Origin: Agrobacterium rubi TR3 = NBRC 13261
Lineage (GTDB): Bacteria > Pseudomonadota > Alphaproteobacteria > Rhizobiales > Rhizobiaceae
Assembly (NCBI RefSeq): GCF_000739935.1
Contig: NZ_BBJU01000026.1
Span: 1 to 64,000 of the forward strand
DNA length: 64,000 bases
Direction: 5' to 3'
Positions 29,489 through 40,544 of this stretch are shown here, piece after piece. Under the pieces are notes generated by a model. The model was not told the origin of the DNA. It made no database searches and worked only from the letters and a program-made list of their open reading frames with translations. The translations under genes were made by a program, and so were the position numbers. Within the stretch, counting starts at the first letter, position 1. The number at the start of each line of letters is the position of its first letter.

Positions 29489-30598
29489 ATGGCAAGTATT
29501 TCGCTGAAAAAACTCAACAAGACCTTTGGTGCGCTCAAGGTCGTCCACGATATCGATCTGGAGATTGCCGACAAGGAATTTATCATTCTGGTCGGCCCAT
29601 CCGGCTGCGGCAAATCCACGACGTTGCGCATGATTGCCGGGCTGGAGGAAATCTCCGGCGGCGAACTTCGCATCGGCGAGGACGTGATGAATGACGTGCC
29701 CTCCAAAGACCGCGACATCGCCATGGTGTTCCAGAATTATGCGCTCTATCCGCATATGACCGTTTACAAGAACATGGCATTCGGGTTGCAACTGAGAAAG
29801 GCACCGCGCGACTTCATCGATGAAAAAGTGAAGGAAGCCGCCAATATTCTCGACATCACCCACCTGTTGAACCGTAAACCGAAAGCGCTTTCCGGTGGGC
29901 AGCGGCAGCGTGTGGCGCTGGGCCGCGCGATGGTGCGAAACCCCGAAGTCTTTCTTCTCGACGAGCCGCTCTCCAACCTCGACGCCAAGCTTCGCGGCAC
30001 GATGCGGGCTGAGATCAGCAAGCTCCACAAGCGGCTGAACGCGACCTTCATCTATGTGACGCACGACCAGATCGAAGCGATGACGATGGCCGACCGTATC
30101 GTGGTGATGAAGGACGGCCACATTCACCAGGTGGATACGCCGCAGCAGCTTTATGACCGGCCTATCAATATGTTCGTTGCCGGTTTCATCGGCGCGCCGC
30201 AAATGAACATGCTGCCGGTGACCTTGAAGCGCGACGGTGAGCGTTTCACCGCCGTGTTCGATGGCACGCCGATGCCTTTGCCTGCCAGCATCGATATTGA
30301 GCGGCTGCGCCCTTACGAGAACAAGGATGTTATTCTCGGCATTCGCCCGGAGAATTTTCACGAGTTTGCACCTGCTGACATCGACGCGGCCAATACCGTG
30401 CCATTCAATGCCACGCTGGAACTGGCCGAGCCGATGGGATCGGAGGTTCACCTCAATCTCGTTGCAAGCGGAAAGGCGCTGATCGCGCGCGTGTCTCCAC
30501 GCTTCAAGGGCAGACTGGGCGACGATATCACCCTCATTGCCGACCTGACTGGCGCGCAGGTGTTCGACCCGGAAACGGAACGCTCCATTCTCTACTAA
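29489..30598 (+). CDS. Sugar ABC transporter ATP-binding protein, UgpC/MalK type
   Basis: 369 residues. The nucleotide-binding domain has Walker A GPSGCGKST at 36-44, the LSGGQRQRVALGRA signature and Walker B VFLLDEPLSNLDAKLR. A C-terminal OB-type regulatory domain (about 240-365) includes the LGIRPENFH motif shared by the MalK/UgpC branch. It energises the two permeases of this operon. Starts 15 bp after the GH88 gene. Confidence 0.95.
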   Translation: MASISLKKLNKTFGALKVVHDIDLEIADKEFIILVGPSGCGKSTTLRMIAGLEEISGGELRIGEDVMNDVPSKDRDIAMVFQNYALYPHMTVYKNMAFGLQLRKAPRDFIDEKVKEAANILDITHLLNRKPKALSGGQRQRVALGRAMVRNPEVFLLDEPLSNLDAKLRGTMRAEISKLHKRLNATFIYVTHDQIEAMTMADRIVVMKDGHIHQVDTPQQLYDRPINMFVAGFIGAPQMNMLPVTLKRDGERFTAVFDGTPMPLPASIDIERLRPYENKDVILGIRPENFHEFAPADIDAANTVPFNATLELAEPMGSEVHLNLVASGKALIARVSPRFKGRLGDDITLIADLTGAQVFDPETERSILY

Positions 30599-30613
30599 CC
30601 CGCTGGGAGGCGC

Positions 30614-31306
30614 ATGATGCAATGGCTTGAAGGACTGTGGACAAGGGAGGGAGCCGGGATCGACAAGGATGCCCCGCGTCCCACCGGCCTTGCCCTGTTC
30701 TTCGACATTCTGAAACGCGAATGGTGGGAGCTGGTGAAGCTCAATTTGCTGTTCCTGATCGCCAGCCTGCCATTGGTCACGATTCCTGCGGCGACGTTCG
30801 CCATGGCGCGAGTGTCCCGCTCCATCGTATCGGATGAAAACACCTATCTGCTGCGCGATTTTGTTGAGGCGTTTCAGCGCTATGCGGTGCGTGGAACGGT
30901 GCTGATGGTGGCCTGTGCCGCCATACTAGCCGCCAGCACCTATGCCGTTATCACCTACGCAAAGGCGATGCCGGATGGGCTGATCTACAGCCTGCCCTTG
31001 GCGATCAGCATTGTCATGACGCTGTTTGTCAGCCTCTTATCCGCCTATGCCATCGTGCTGACAGTGACACGCGATCTGCCACTTTCCAGCCTGTTTCGGC
31101 AAGCGGCATTGCTGGCGCTGGTGAAGCCGCTGCCGATGTTGGCGGCCTTTGCTTTCGTCGTAGCGCTATGGCTTGCGCATATCCTGTTTTATCCGGTGTC
31201 AGTGTTCATGCCTGCCACCATTAATTTCTCGCTTGGCATCTTCGCTATCTGCTTTGCAGCACGGCATATCGAGACCTTTGACCTCAAAGGGACGCGCTAC
31301 CGATAA
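30614..31306 (+). CDS. DUF624 (YesL-like) membrane protein
   Basis: 230 residues with about five hydrophobic segments (about 40-65, 90-112, 120-145, 150-170, 178-215). The FFDILKREWWELVKLNLLFLIASLPLVTIPAA entry is typical of DUF624. In Bacillus the family member YesL sits in a rhamnogalacturonan utilisation cluster beside ABC permeases and a GH88/GH105-type enzyme, the same company as here. Its role is unknown; an accessory part of the importer is a fair guess. Confidence 0.82.
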   Translation: MMQWLEGLWTREGAGIDKDAPRPTGLALFFDILKREWWELVKLNLLFLIASLPLVTIPAATFAMARVSRSIVSDENTYLLRDFVEAFQRYAVRGTVLMVACAAILAASTYAVITYAKAMPDGLIYSLPLAISIVMTLFVSLLSAYAIVLTVTRDLPLSSLFRQAALLALVKPLPMLAAFAFVVALWLAHILFYPVSVFMPATINFSLGIFAICFAARHIETFDLKGTRYR

Positions 31307-31344
31307 GATCAATAAACTACACACAGTCCGGGAGGAAACCGACT

Positions 31345-32625
31345 ATGGAATTCAACACGACACGACGAGCCTTCGCTTTGGCCACCGCAGGCATTGGCCT
31401 TGCCATGAGCATGGGAGGAGCGGCGTTTGCGCAAAGCGATGCGCCGGTGACGCTCAAATGGGCGCTGTGGGATCTCGACAAGGGTGCCTACTTTAAACCG
31501 CTGATGGATGCTTACAAAGCCAAGCATCCCAATGTGAGTTTCGAGCCTGTCGATCTCGGGTCGCAGGACTACACGCAGATGATTTCGACGCAATTGACTG
31601 GCGGCTCCAAAGACATCGATATCGTCACCATCAAGGATGTTCCTGGCTATGCCAACCTAGTGCGTGCTGGCAACATCACCGATCTCAGCAGCTATATGAA
31701 GGACCAGAAGATCGACCCGGCAGGCTACGGCGGGCTAATCGAGGAGCTAAGCGTGGATGGCAAGATTTACGCGCTGCCGTTCCGCTCCGATTTCTGGATC
31801 GTCTATTACAACAAGGACGTTTTTGATAAGGCAGGCGTCCCCTACCCCACCAATGATATGACATGGGCGCAGTTCGATGAGATCGCCACCAAGCTCAAGG
31901 GCGGCATGGGCCAGAACCGCGTTTACGGCGCTCTGCTGCACACATGGCGCTCCACGGTGCAACTGCCCGGCATTCAGGACGGCAAGCAGACGCTGGTCGA
32001 TGGCAACTACGAGTTTCTGAAGCCGTGGTATGAACGGGCGCTTGCCCTGCAAAAAAGCGGCGCAATCCCGTCCTATGCATCGCTGAAAACCTCCAACACC
32101 CATTATTCCGCGCTGTTCTTCAACGGCACCATTGGCATGATGCCAATGGGAACGTGGTTCATGGGCACACAGATCGCCAAGGTGAAATCGGGCGAATCCA
32201 AGAGCGCCAATTGGGGTATCGTCAAGTTTCCGCACCCCGATGGCGTAGAGGCAGGCACAACGGCGGCGCAGATTTCCGGCCTGTCGGTGAACTCCAATTC
32301 GGCGCACAAGGAAGCGGCGCTTGATTTCATCAAGTTCGTGACCGGGCCTGAAGGCGCTGCCATCGTCGCCTCCACCGGCACCTTCCCGGCGCTGAGATCG
32401 GATACGGTTGCGCAGACCATTGCAGCTCTTCCCGGCTTTCCGCAGGACCAGAACAGCAAGGATGCGCTGAAAGCCGGTAAGGCCTATCTGGAAATGGCCG
32501 TCAATCCGAATGCTGCTCGCATCGAGGTCGTGCTGAACCGCGTCCATGATGCGCTGATGACAGACAACATCTCCATCGATGACGGCATCAAGGACATGGA
32601 CGACGGGGTCAAAGCCATCAAGTAA
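31345..32625 (+). CDS. Extracellular oligosaccharide-binding protein of the ABC importer
   Basis: 426 residues. A twin-arginine style signal peptide (TTRRAFALATAGIGLAMSMGGAAFA, about 6-30) is followed by a mature type-I extracellular solute-binding fold (SBP_bac_1), with DIVTIKDVPGYANLVRAGNITDLSSY and the YALPFRSDFWIVYYNKDVFDKAG hinge segment. It captures the oligouronide in the periplasm and hands it to the MalF/MalG pair. GGGAGGA precedes the ATG. A hairpin right after the gene may reduce expression of the next gene relative to the abundant binding protein. Confidence 0.94.
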   Translation: MEFNTTRRAFALATAGIGLAMSMGGAAFAQSDAPVTLKWALWDLDKGAYFKPLMDAYKAKHPNVSFEPVDLGSQDYTQMISTQLTGGSKDIDIVTIKDVPGYANLVRAGNITDLSSYMKDQKIDPAGYGGLIEELSVDGKIYALPFRSDFWIVYYNKDVFDKAGVPYPTNDMTWAQFDEIATKLKGGMGQNRVYGALLHTWRSTVQLPGIQDGKQTLVDGNYEFLKPWYERALALQKSGAIPSYASLKTSNTHYSALFFNGTIGMMPMGTWFMGTQIAKVKSGESKSANWGIVKFPHPDGVEAGTTAAQISGLSVNSNSAHKEAALDFIKFVTGPEGAAIVASTGTFPALRSDTVAQTIAALPGFPQDQNSKDALKAGKAYLEMAVNPNAARIEVVLNRVHDALMTDNISIDDGIKDMDDGVKAIK

Positions 32626-32630
32626 GCGCC

Positions 32631-32665
32631 AGGCGGTCGCAGGTCTCTTGCGACCGCCTCTCTTT
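32631..32665 (+). terminator. Hairpin with short T-tract between the binding protein and DUF2264 genes
   Basis: AGGCGGTCGCA (32631-32641) pairs perfectly with TGCGACCGCCT (32649-32659), followed by CTCTTT. Either a full terminator or an intra-operon attenuator, since the next gene lies only 26 bp beyond. Confidence 0.7.
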
Positions 32666-32690
32666 ATAATCCAGTTTTGGAAGACATGCC

Positions 32691-34538
32691 GTGCATCACG
32701 ATAGCGCTAGGGACAACCCGCTTTTCAACAATCCACTGCTGACCAGAGACGATCTTGCTAAAGCGGTCATGGATTTGTTCAACCCGCTTCTTCCGTATTT
32801 TTCCGAAGGTGGGGCGCGGGTCCGGCTGAGTGCTACTGGCGCGATCTTCGATTATCCGGCAGCGGAGCTGGAAGGGTTTGCACGCCCGCTTTGGGGCATC
32901 GTTCCGCTGGCGGCTGGCGGCTATGACTTCCCGCATTGGGACTTGTACCGGCGCGGTCTGGCTAACGGCACCAACCCGGATCATGCCGAATATTGGGGCG
33001 ATGTCTCGGACCGCAATCAGCGGCTTGTGGAGCTAGCGGCCATCGGTTTTGCACTGGCCATGGTGCCTGAGCACATCTGGGAACCGTTGAGTGAAGCCGA
33101 CAAGGAGATCGTTGCCGCCTACCTGCTTGCGGCGCGCGAACGGGAATTCGTCGATAATAACTGGAAGTTCTTCCGCGTTCTGATCGATCTCGGTCTGGAG
33201 CGCGTGGGCGTTGCTTTCGACACATCCAAGACACACGCCTATCTCGACGAGCTCGAGGCCTTCGACATTGGCGATGGCTGGTACCGCGATGGGCCGGTGC
33301 GGCGGGTGGACCACTACGTTCCCTTCGCCATGCATTTCTATGGGCTGATCTATACGGTGCTCGCCAAGGGCGACGATGCGCGCAAAGCCCGGCTGCTTCA
33401 GCGCTCCAAACGCTTCGCCAGCGATATCCGCCACTGGTTCGGACCGGATGGTGCTTCGCTCGCCTTTGGGCGCAGCCAGACCTATCGTTTCGCGGCGGGC
33501 GGTTTCTGGGGTGGGCTTGCCTTTGCCGATCTTGAGGCGCTGCCGTGGTCTCAGGTCAAAGGCTATTATATGCGCCACATCCGTTGGTGGGCGAAGCTGC
33601 CGATCTGTGATCGCGACGGCGTTTTATCCATCGGTTACGGCTATCCCAACCTGTTGATGGGCGAGAGTTATAACTCTCCCTGCTCTCCCTATTGGGCGCT
33701 GAAGTTCTTCCTGCCACTGGCACTACCGGGCGACCATGCATTCTGGGCTGCGGAAGAAGCAGAACCTGAAACATTCGCCGAGCCTGTGCCCTTGCCGAAA
33801 CCCGGCATGGTCGCTTTCCACACGCCGGGCAATGTCGTCGTTCTCTCTTCGGGCCAGCAGCATGACAAGATGCGCGGTGCGCAGGAGAAATATTCGAAAT
33901 TCGTCTATTCGACGCGCTACGCATTCAACATCGAGGCAGACGACCGGCATTTTGCGGCGGCCAGCTTCGATGGGATGTTGGGGCTATCGGACGACGGCGT
34001 GCACTTCCGCACCCGCGAGACGATGGAAGAGGCTTTAATTGCGGGCGATTACCTGTATTCCCGTTGGCGGCCATGGCGGGATGTGGTGGTGGAGACGTGG
34101 CTCGTGCCGCACAATCCTTGGTATATCAGGGTTCACCGCATCATCACGCCACATGCGCTGGACACCTCCGAAGGCGGGTTTGCCATCGAGCGGGCCGATT
34201 TTAACCGCGACACCAGCGAGACTGGCAACGGTCGCGGCGTCTGCTTCGGCCAGCAAGATATAAGCGCGATTGTCGACCTGTCGCCTGGTAAGGTGCGTGA
34301 TGGCATAGCGCATCAGGCGATTGCCAACACCAACCTCATCCATGCCCGAACGCTGGTGCCTCAACTGCGTGGCACAATCGCCGCTGGTGAGACGATTCTG
34401 ATGACGGCGGCCATGGGATTGCCTGTCGGGGAGGAAACGACAGCGGCGTTGGCCGATATCCCGCATGCGCCTGATCTTGCCGCGTTGGAAAAGCTTTTCA
34501 GCCGCGAGGGTAAACGCGTGGATGCATTTGCGATTTAA
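32691..34538 (+). CDS. DUF2264 family protein, probable enzyme of uronate-glycan breakdown
   Basis: 615 residues from GTG 32691 with TTGGAAGA upstream. The family signature is clear at the start: NPLLTRDDLAKAVMDLFNPLLPYF, then SATGAIFDYPAAELEGFARPLWGIVPLAAGG. The body is rich in tryptophan and aromatic residues, resembling an alpha/alpha-toroid followed by a beta-rich end, an architecture shared with polysaccharide lyases and hydrolases. DUF2264 genes occur in pectin and glycan loci, but I know of no proven activity. Position at the end of a lyase/GH88/ABC operon suggests a further cytoplasmic step on the same sugar. Converges with kdpE, two bases between stops. Confidence 0.85.
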   Translation: MHHDSARDNPLFNNPLLTRDDLAKAVMDLFNPLLPYFSEGGARVRLSATGAIFDYPAAELEGFARPLWGIVPLAAGGYDFPHWDLYRRGLANGTNPDHAEYWGDVSDRNQRLVELAAIGFALAMVPEHIWEPLSEADKEIVAAYLLAAREREFVDNNWKFFRVLIDLGLERVGVAFDTSKTHAYLDELEAFDIGDGWYRDGPVRRVDHYVPFAMHFYGLIYTVLAKGDDARKARLLQRSKRFASDIRHWFGPDGASLAFGRSQTYRFAAGGFWGGLAFADLEALPWSQVKGYYMRHIRWWAKLPICDRDGVLSIGYGYPNLLMGESYNSPCSPYWALKFFLPLALPGDHAFWAAEEAEPETFAEPVPLPKPGMVAFHTPGNVVVLSSGQQHDKMRGAQEKYSKFVYSTRYAFNIEADDRHFAAASFDGMLGLSDDGVHFRTRETMEEALIAGDYLYSRWRPWRDVVVETWLVPHNPWYIRVHRIITPHALDTSEGGFAIERADFNRDTSETGNGRGVCFGQQDISAIVDLSPGKVRDGIAHQAIANTNLIHARTLVPQLRGTIAAGETILMTAAMGLPVGEETTAALADIPHAPDLAALEKLFSREGKRVDAFAI

Positions 34539-34540
34539 AC

Positions 34541-35227
34541 CTAGTCGCTGATCAGCCGGTAGCCGACACCGGGTTCTGTTTGGACAATTTTCGGCTGCGC
34601 CGGGTCGCGCTCGATCTTCTGGCGAAGCTGACCGATGAAAACGCGCAGATAATGCAGGTCTTCTTCGTGCGCCGGGCCCCAGACCGAAGTGAGCAATGTG
34701 CGGTGGGTGACGACGCGGCCTGCGTGGTGGGCCAGCAGGGTCAACAGGTCGTATTCCTTCGGCGTCAGGCGGATGGGCAGATCGTTTCGCGACACGATGC
34801 GCTTGATCACGTCGATGACAAGACCATCGGCATGGACGAGCGACGGTGCCTTGCCTGCATTTGCCCGGTGGCGCATGGCAGTTCTGATGCGGGCGGTGAG
34901 TTCGCCGATGCCGAAGGGTTTTTCGATGTAATCGTCGGCACCCAGATCGAGCGCTGCAATCTTTTCCACCTCACGATCGCGCGCGGACAGGATGATGATG
35001 GGGATGGTGGACCAGCCGCGAAGGCTTGTGATGACATCCTTGCCGTCCATATCCGGCAGGCCGAGGTCGAGAATGACGGCATCGGGGGCTGCCGTTGCCA
35101 CCGCTTTCAGCGCATCCGCACCATTTTCAGCCTCGATGACATCGTAACCCGCAGCAAAGAGTGCGGGGCGCAGGAAACGCCGGATCTGAGGTTCGTCATC
35201 AACGACGAGAATGCGGGCTAGTGTCAT
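34541..35227 (-). CDS. kdpE: Two-component response regulator KdpE
   Basis: OmpR/PhoB-type regulator that switches on the high-affinity potassium pump. 228 residues. Receiver domain about 1-120 with the acidic pair D10-D11 (VVDDEP) and the phosphoacceptor D54 in VILDLGLPDMDG. A C-terminal winged helix (about 130-225) carries RLTPKEYDLLTLLAHHAGRVVTHRTLL. The ATG overlaps the kdpD stop codon by four bases, so sensor and regulator are translationally coupled. Last gene of the kdp cluster. Confidence 0.96.
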   Translation of the reverse strand: MTLARILVVDDEPQIRRFLRPALFAAGYDVIEAENGADALKAVATAAPDAVILDLGLPDMDGKDVITSLRGWSTIPIIILSARDREVEKIAALDLGADDYIEKPFGIGELTARIRTAMRHRANAGKAPSLVHADGLVIDVIKRIVSRNDLPIRLTPKEYDLLTLLAHHAGRVVTHRTLLTSVWGPAHEEDLHYLRVFIGQLRQKIERDPAQPKIVQTEPGVGYRLISD

Positions 35228-37917
35228 GGTGATCCCAAAGTCTGGTCTTTCTCCTCTACCGGGAAACGCATGACAATACGAGTGCCTCTCTTTCTGACCG
35301 CCGGGCTTTCAGCATGAATGCGCCCGCCCAGCGCCTCCACGAACCCACGGGCAATGGAGAGGCCGAGCCCCGTGCCGGGCGAGCGGCCATCGGTCTTGGA
35401 GCGGCGATAGAATTTTTCGAAGATGCGGTCGAGATCGACGGTGGGGATGCCTTTGCCCAGATCGGTGACTGACAGAACAAGTTCTTTTCCGTCCCTTCGG
35501 GCATAGATGTTGACAGGCTCCCCGCCACCATATTTTGCGGCATTGTCGAGAAGGTTGAACAGGACCTGTTCCAGAAGCACGCTGTCTCCGCGCAACAGCG
35601 GCAAGTCCGTGGCAATCCCGGTTTCGAAGGTGTGAGCTGGGAAATATTTGCGGGCGCGCTCCGTCGCGGACCGCACGACATCGCTGACGTCAACCCATTC
35701 GCGTTTGGCTTGGAGAGTGCCGGTGGAAATCCGCGTCATGTCCAGGAGATTGGCGACGAAACGGCTCAGCCTCGCCCCCTCCTCCTCGATGGATTGCAGG
35801 AGATCATCGCGGCTTTCCGGCGTCATGCGTTCGCCCAGCTCGCGCAGGCTGGTGACGGCGCCGGTGATGGTGGCCAGTGGCGTGCGCAGGTCATGCGAGA
35901 TGGAGGATAGCAACGCCTCGCGGTATCGTTCGCTTTCCAGTCGCACGACCTGTTTGGCGCTTTCCGACGACAGGCGGGCGCGGTCGATGGCCGTGGCCGT
36001 CTGATCGATGATGGCGGAAAACATGCGTTCAGCGTTGGAATCCAGCGCTTCATCGCCAACCTCATAGCCGCAGACACCGACTACGCCGTGCGGAGTCGTC
36101 AGTGGCCGGAACTGGAAACGGCAATTGGGCAGTGTACCGGTGCCTGCGCCTGCCGGTTCCTTGCGAGTGTTGGCCCAGCGTGCGGCGGCAATTTCGGAAA
36201 TGCCAAGCTCGGTGTCCGGCGGCCATGCGGCGGCGGTTTCCAGCGTGTCACCATTGGGGCGCAGGAAGACGATGTTGCGGTTGATACCCGCATGCAGTTG
36301 CGTAACGGACGCCCACAGCACCTCATCGACATCGACGGTGCCAGAAAGCTTGCGGGCGAAATCATAGAGCGCCTGCATGGCGGCGGCGCGCGACCGTGCT
36401 GTTTTGGCTTGCTCACGGATACGCGAGCCGAGACTGCCCGCCAGAATGGCTGCCACCACGAAGATGAAGAGCGCAAAGACCTCATGCGGCGAAGCGATGG
36501 TGAAGGTGTAGAGCGGCGGGATGAAGAAGAAATTATAGGCGAGCGCCGAGAGCAACGCTGCCATGAGGGCCGCGGCAAAACCGGCATAAATCGCGGCACT
36601 CAGAACGGCAATCAGAAACAGCAGCGAGATGTTCGGCAGGTAGACGATGCGGTCGATCAGCGCGCCGATCAAGGCGGCGGGCAGCACGCATATGAAGGCG
36701 ATGCCGAAGGGCTTGGCGAGCGTGGGCAGTCGCGGCCAGACCGGTTTTTGCCTTGTACGATGCGGCGTCTTTTCATCGGCGGTGACGAGGTGAAGGCCGA
36801 TGCCGCTGGTTTCCTGCGTCAAGGCATCGGCAAGGCTCGTGCGCAGCGGATTGCGCAACCATGTCCGGCAATGCGATCCGATGACGATCTGGGTTGCGTG
36901 TTCGCGCTTGGCGAGCTTCATGATCTCGGTGACGAAATCGCTGCCGGTGACGCGGCGTGTTTCGGCACCCAGCTTTTCCGCCAGACGGAAGGTATCGTCT
37001 ATGCGCCGCAAATCCTCGTCGTCCATGGTCTCCCGGTCGGAATGGGAAATGTTGACGACCAGCCACGGCGCATTCAGACCCGAGGCTAGGCGGCTGGCGA
37101 CACGCACCACCTTTTCCGACAGGGTGTCCGGGCCGATACAGACAAGGAGACGCTCGGCGGTGGCCCATGGACCTTCGATGGCGTTTTGGCGCAGGTAATC
37201 GATCATCTGATCGTCCACCCGGTCTGCCGTGCGGCGAAGCGCCAGTTCTCGCAGCGCCGTGAGATTGCCGAGCCGGAAGAAACGGTCTGCGGCGCGGCGC
37301 GCGCTGGCGGGCAGATAGACCTTGCCATCCTGCAGACGCGTGATCAGCTCAGCGGGGGGAAGATCGACCAGCAAGACGTCATCGGCCTTTTTCAGCACCG
37401 TGTCGGGAATTCTTTCGCGCACATTGACGCCGGTGATCTGGGCGACGAGATCGGACAGGCTTTCCAGATGCTGGATATTGAGCGCCGTCCATACGTCGAT
37501 GCCCGCCTCGATGAGCTCGTCTATGTCCTGATAGCGCTTGGGATGGCGAAAGCCTTCCGGGTTGGAATGGGCCAGCTCATCGACGATGATGATGCGCGGC
37601 TTGCGGGCCAGTGCCCCATCGAGATCGAACTCCTGCAACTCCTTGCCGTGATAGGAGACCGACAGGCGCGGCAATATTTCCAGCCCCTCCAGAAGAGCAG
37701 AGGTTTCGGTGCGGCCATGGGTTTCGGCAAGCCCGACGACAACATCGGTACCATCTGCACGCAATCTCTGGGCGCGGTTCAGCATCGCATAGGTTTTGCC
37801 CACACCGGGGGCGGCGCCCAGAAAAATCGTCAGCTTGCCCCGGCGGTCTTTATCCGCCAGGGCAAGCAATGCATCGGGATCGGGACGGTTCGTCTCGTAG
37901 GGTTCGTTTATCGGCAT
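35224..37917 (-). CDS. kdpD: Potassium-responsive sensor histidine kinase KdpD
   Basis: Inner-membrane sensor that detects potassium limitation and phosphorylates KdpE. 897 residues, normal length. The N-terminal KdpD domain has a Walker-A-like GAAPGVGKT at 34-42 and the DELAHSNPEG motif, then a universal-stress-type domain (about 250-370), four closely spaced membrane helices (about 400-500), a GAF region, the H-box SSISHDLRTPLATI, and the ATPase N/G boxes (LFNLLDNAAKYGGG, GTGLGLSIARGFVEALGG). Five bases separate it from kdpC. Confidence 0.97.
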   Translation of the reverse strand: MPINEPYETNRPDPDALLALADKDRRGKLTIFLGAAPGVGKTYAMLNRAQRLRADGTDVVVGLAETHGRTETSALLEGLEILPRLSVSYHGKELQEFDLDGALARKPRIIIVDELAHSNPEGFRHPKRYQDIDELIEAGIDVWTALNIQHLESLSDLVAQITGVNVRERIPDTVLKKADDVLLVDLPPAELITRLQDGKVYLPASARRAADRFFRLGNLTALRELALRRTADRVDDQMIDYLRQNAIEGPWATAERLLVCIGPDTLSEKVVRVASRLASGLNAPWLVVNISHSDRETMDDEDLRRIDDTFRLAEKLGAETRRVTGSDFVTEIMKLAKREHATQIVIGSHCRTWLRNPLRTSLADALTQETSGIGLHLVTADEKTPHRTRQKPVWPRLPTLAKPFGIAFICVLPAALIGALIDRIVYLPNISLLFLIAVLSAAIYAGFAAALMAALLSALAYNFFFIPPLYTFTIASPHEVFALFIFVVAAILAGSLGSRIREQAKTARSRAAAMQALYDFARKLSGTVDVDEVLWASVTQLHAGINRNIVFLRPNGDTLETAAAWPPDTELGISEIAAARWANTRKEPAGAGTGTLPNCRFQFRPLTTPHGVVGVCGYEVGDEALDSNAERMFSAIIDQTATAIDRARLSSESAKQVVRLESERYREALLSSISHDLRTPLATITGAVTSLRELGERMTPESRDDLLQSIEEEGARLSRFVANLLDMTRISTGTLQAKREWVDVSDVVRSATERARKYFPAHTFETGIATDLPLLRGDSVLLEQVLFNLLDNAAKYGGGEPVNIYARRDGKELVLSVTDLGKGIPTVDLDRIFEKFYRRSKTDGRSPGTGLGLSIARGFVEALGGRIHAESPAVRKRGTRIVMRFPVEEKDQTLGSP

Positions 37918-37922
37918 CCGTA

Positions 37923-38492
37923 TCAGCTCTTGAGCGCATCCAGCGCAAGGTTCAGCTCTAGCACATTCACGCGCGGTTCACCGACAATTCCAAGGGCGGC
38001 ACTCTCGGTGTGCTTGAGCAGCAAATCCTGCACTTGCGGCACTGGCAACTGCCGGGCAACCGCCACACGGTTGACCTGCGCCTGGGCAAAATCCGGCGAG
38101 ATATGCGGATCGAGACCGGAGCCGGACGTTGTGACTGCGTCGGCTGGAACGGCTCCCGTCACGCCCGCCGTTTTGAGCCGCTCGATATCACCGGCCACAC
38201 GATCCTTCAGCTTGGCCGATGTCGTGCCGAGATTGGAGCCGGACGAGGCGGCAGCATTGTACGGGTCTGGCGAGGTTGCCGACGGGCGCGGCCAGAAGTA
38301 GCGCTCGGAGCTGAAATTCTGGCCGATGAGGACAGAGCCGACAACGGCATCACCGCGGCGGATGACGCTGCCATTGGCCTGCTGCGGCATGACGACTTGC
38401 GCAATGCCGGTGACCACGAGCGGATAGATAACCCCGGTGACGAGCGTCAAGAGAACAAGAACGACAAAGGCTGGTCTGAGAAGTTTGAGCAT
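37923..38492 (-). CDS. kdpC: Potassium-transporting ATPase subunit C
   Basis: Single-span membrane subunit that stabilises the KdpFABC pump and helps ATP binding by KdpB. 189 residues. One N-terminal transmembrane helix (about 7-30) is followed by a periplasmic domain with the family motifs GQNFSSERYFWPRPSAT and VPADAVTTSGSGLDPHISPDFA, and it ends ILGEPRVNVLELNLALD-like (GIVGEPRVNVLELN). Two bases separate it from kdpB. Confidence 0.97.
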   Translation of the reverse strand: MLKLLRPAFVVLVLLTLVTGVIYPLVVTGIAQVVMPQQANGSVIRRGDAVVGSVLIGQNFSSERYFWPRPSATSPDPYNAAASSGSNLGTTSAKLKDRVAGDIERLKTAGVTGAVPADAVTTSGSGLDPHISPDFAQAQVNRVAVARQLPVPQVQDLLLKHTESAALGIVGEPRVNVLELNLALDALKS

Positions 38493-38494
38493 GA

Positions 38495-40531
<2,037 letters not shown>

Positions 40532-40544
40532 GAAGAGTTTTCCT

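Noticed and set aside
28862-30622. 586-codon minus-strand frame
   Set aside because: Antisense of the GH88 and ATPase genes, which have clear motifs on the other strand.
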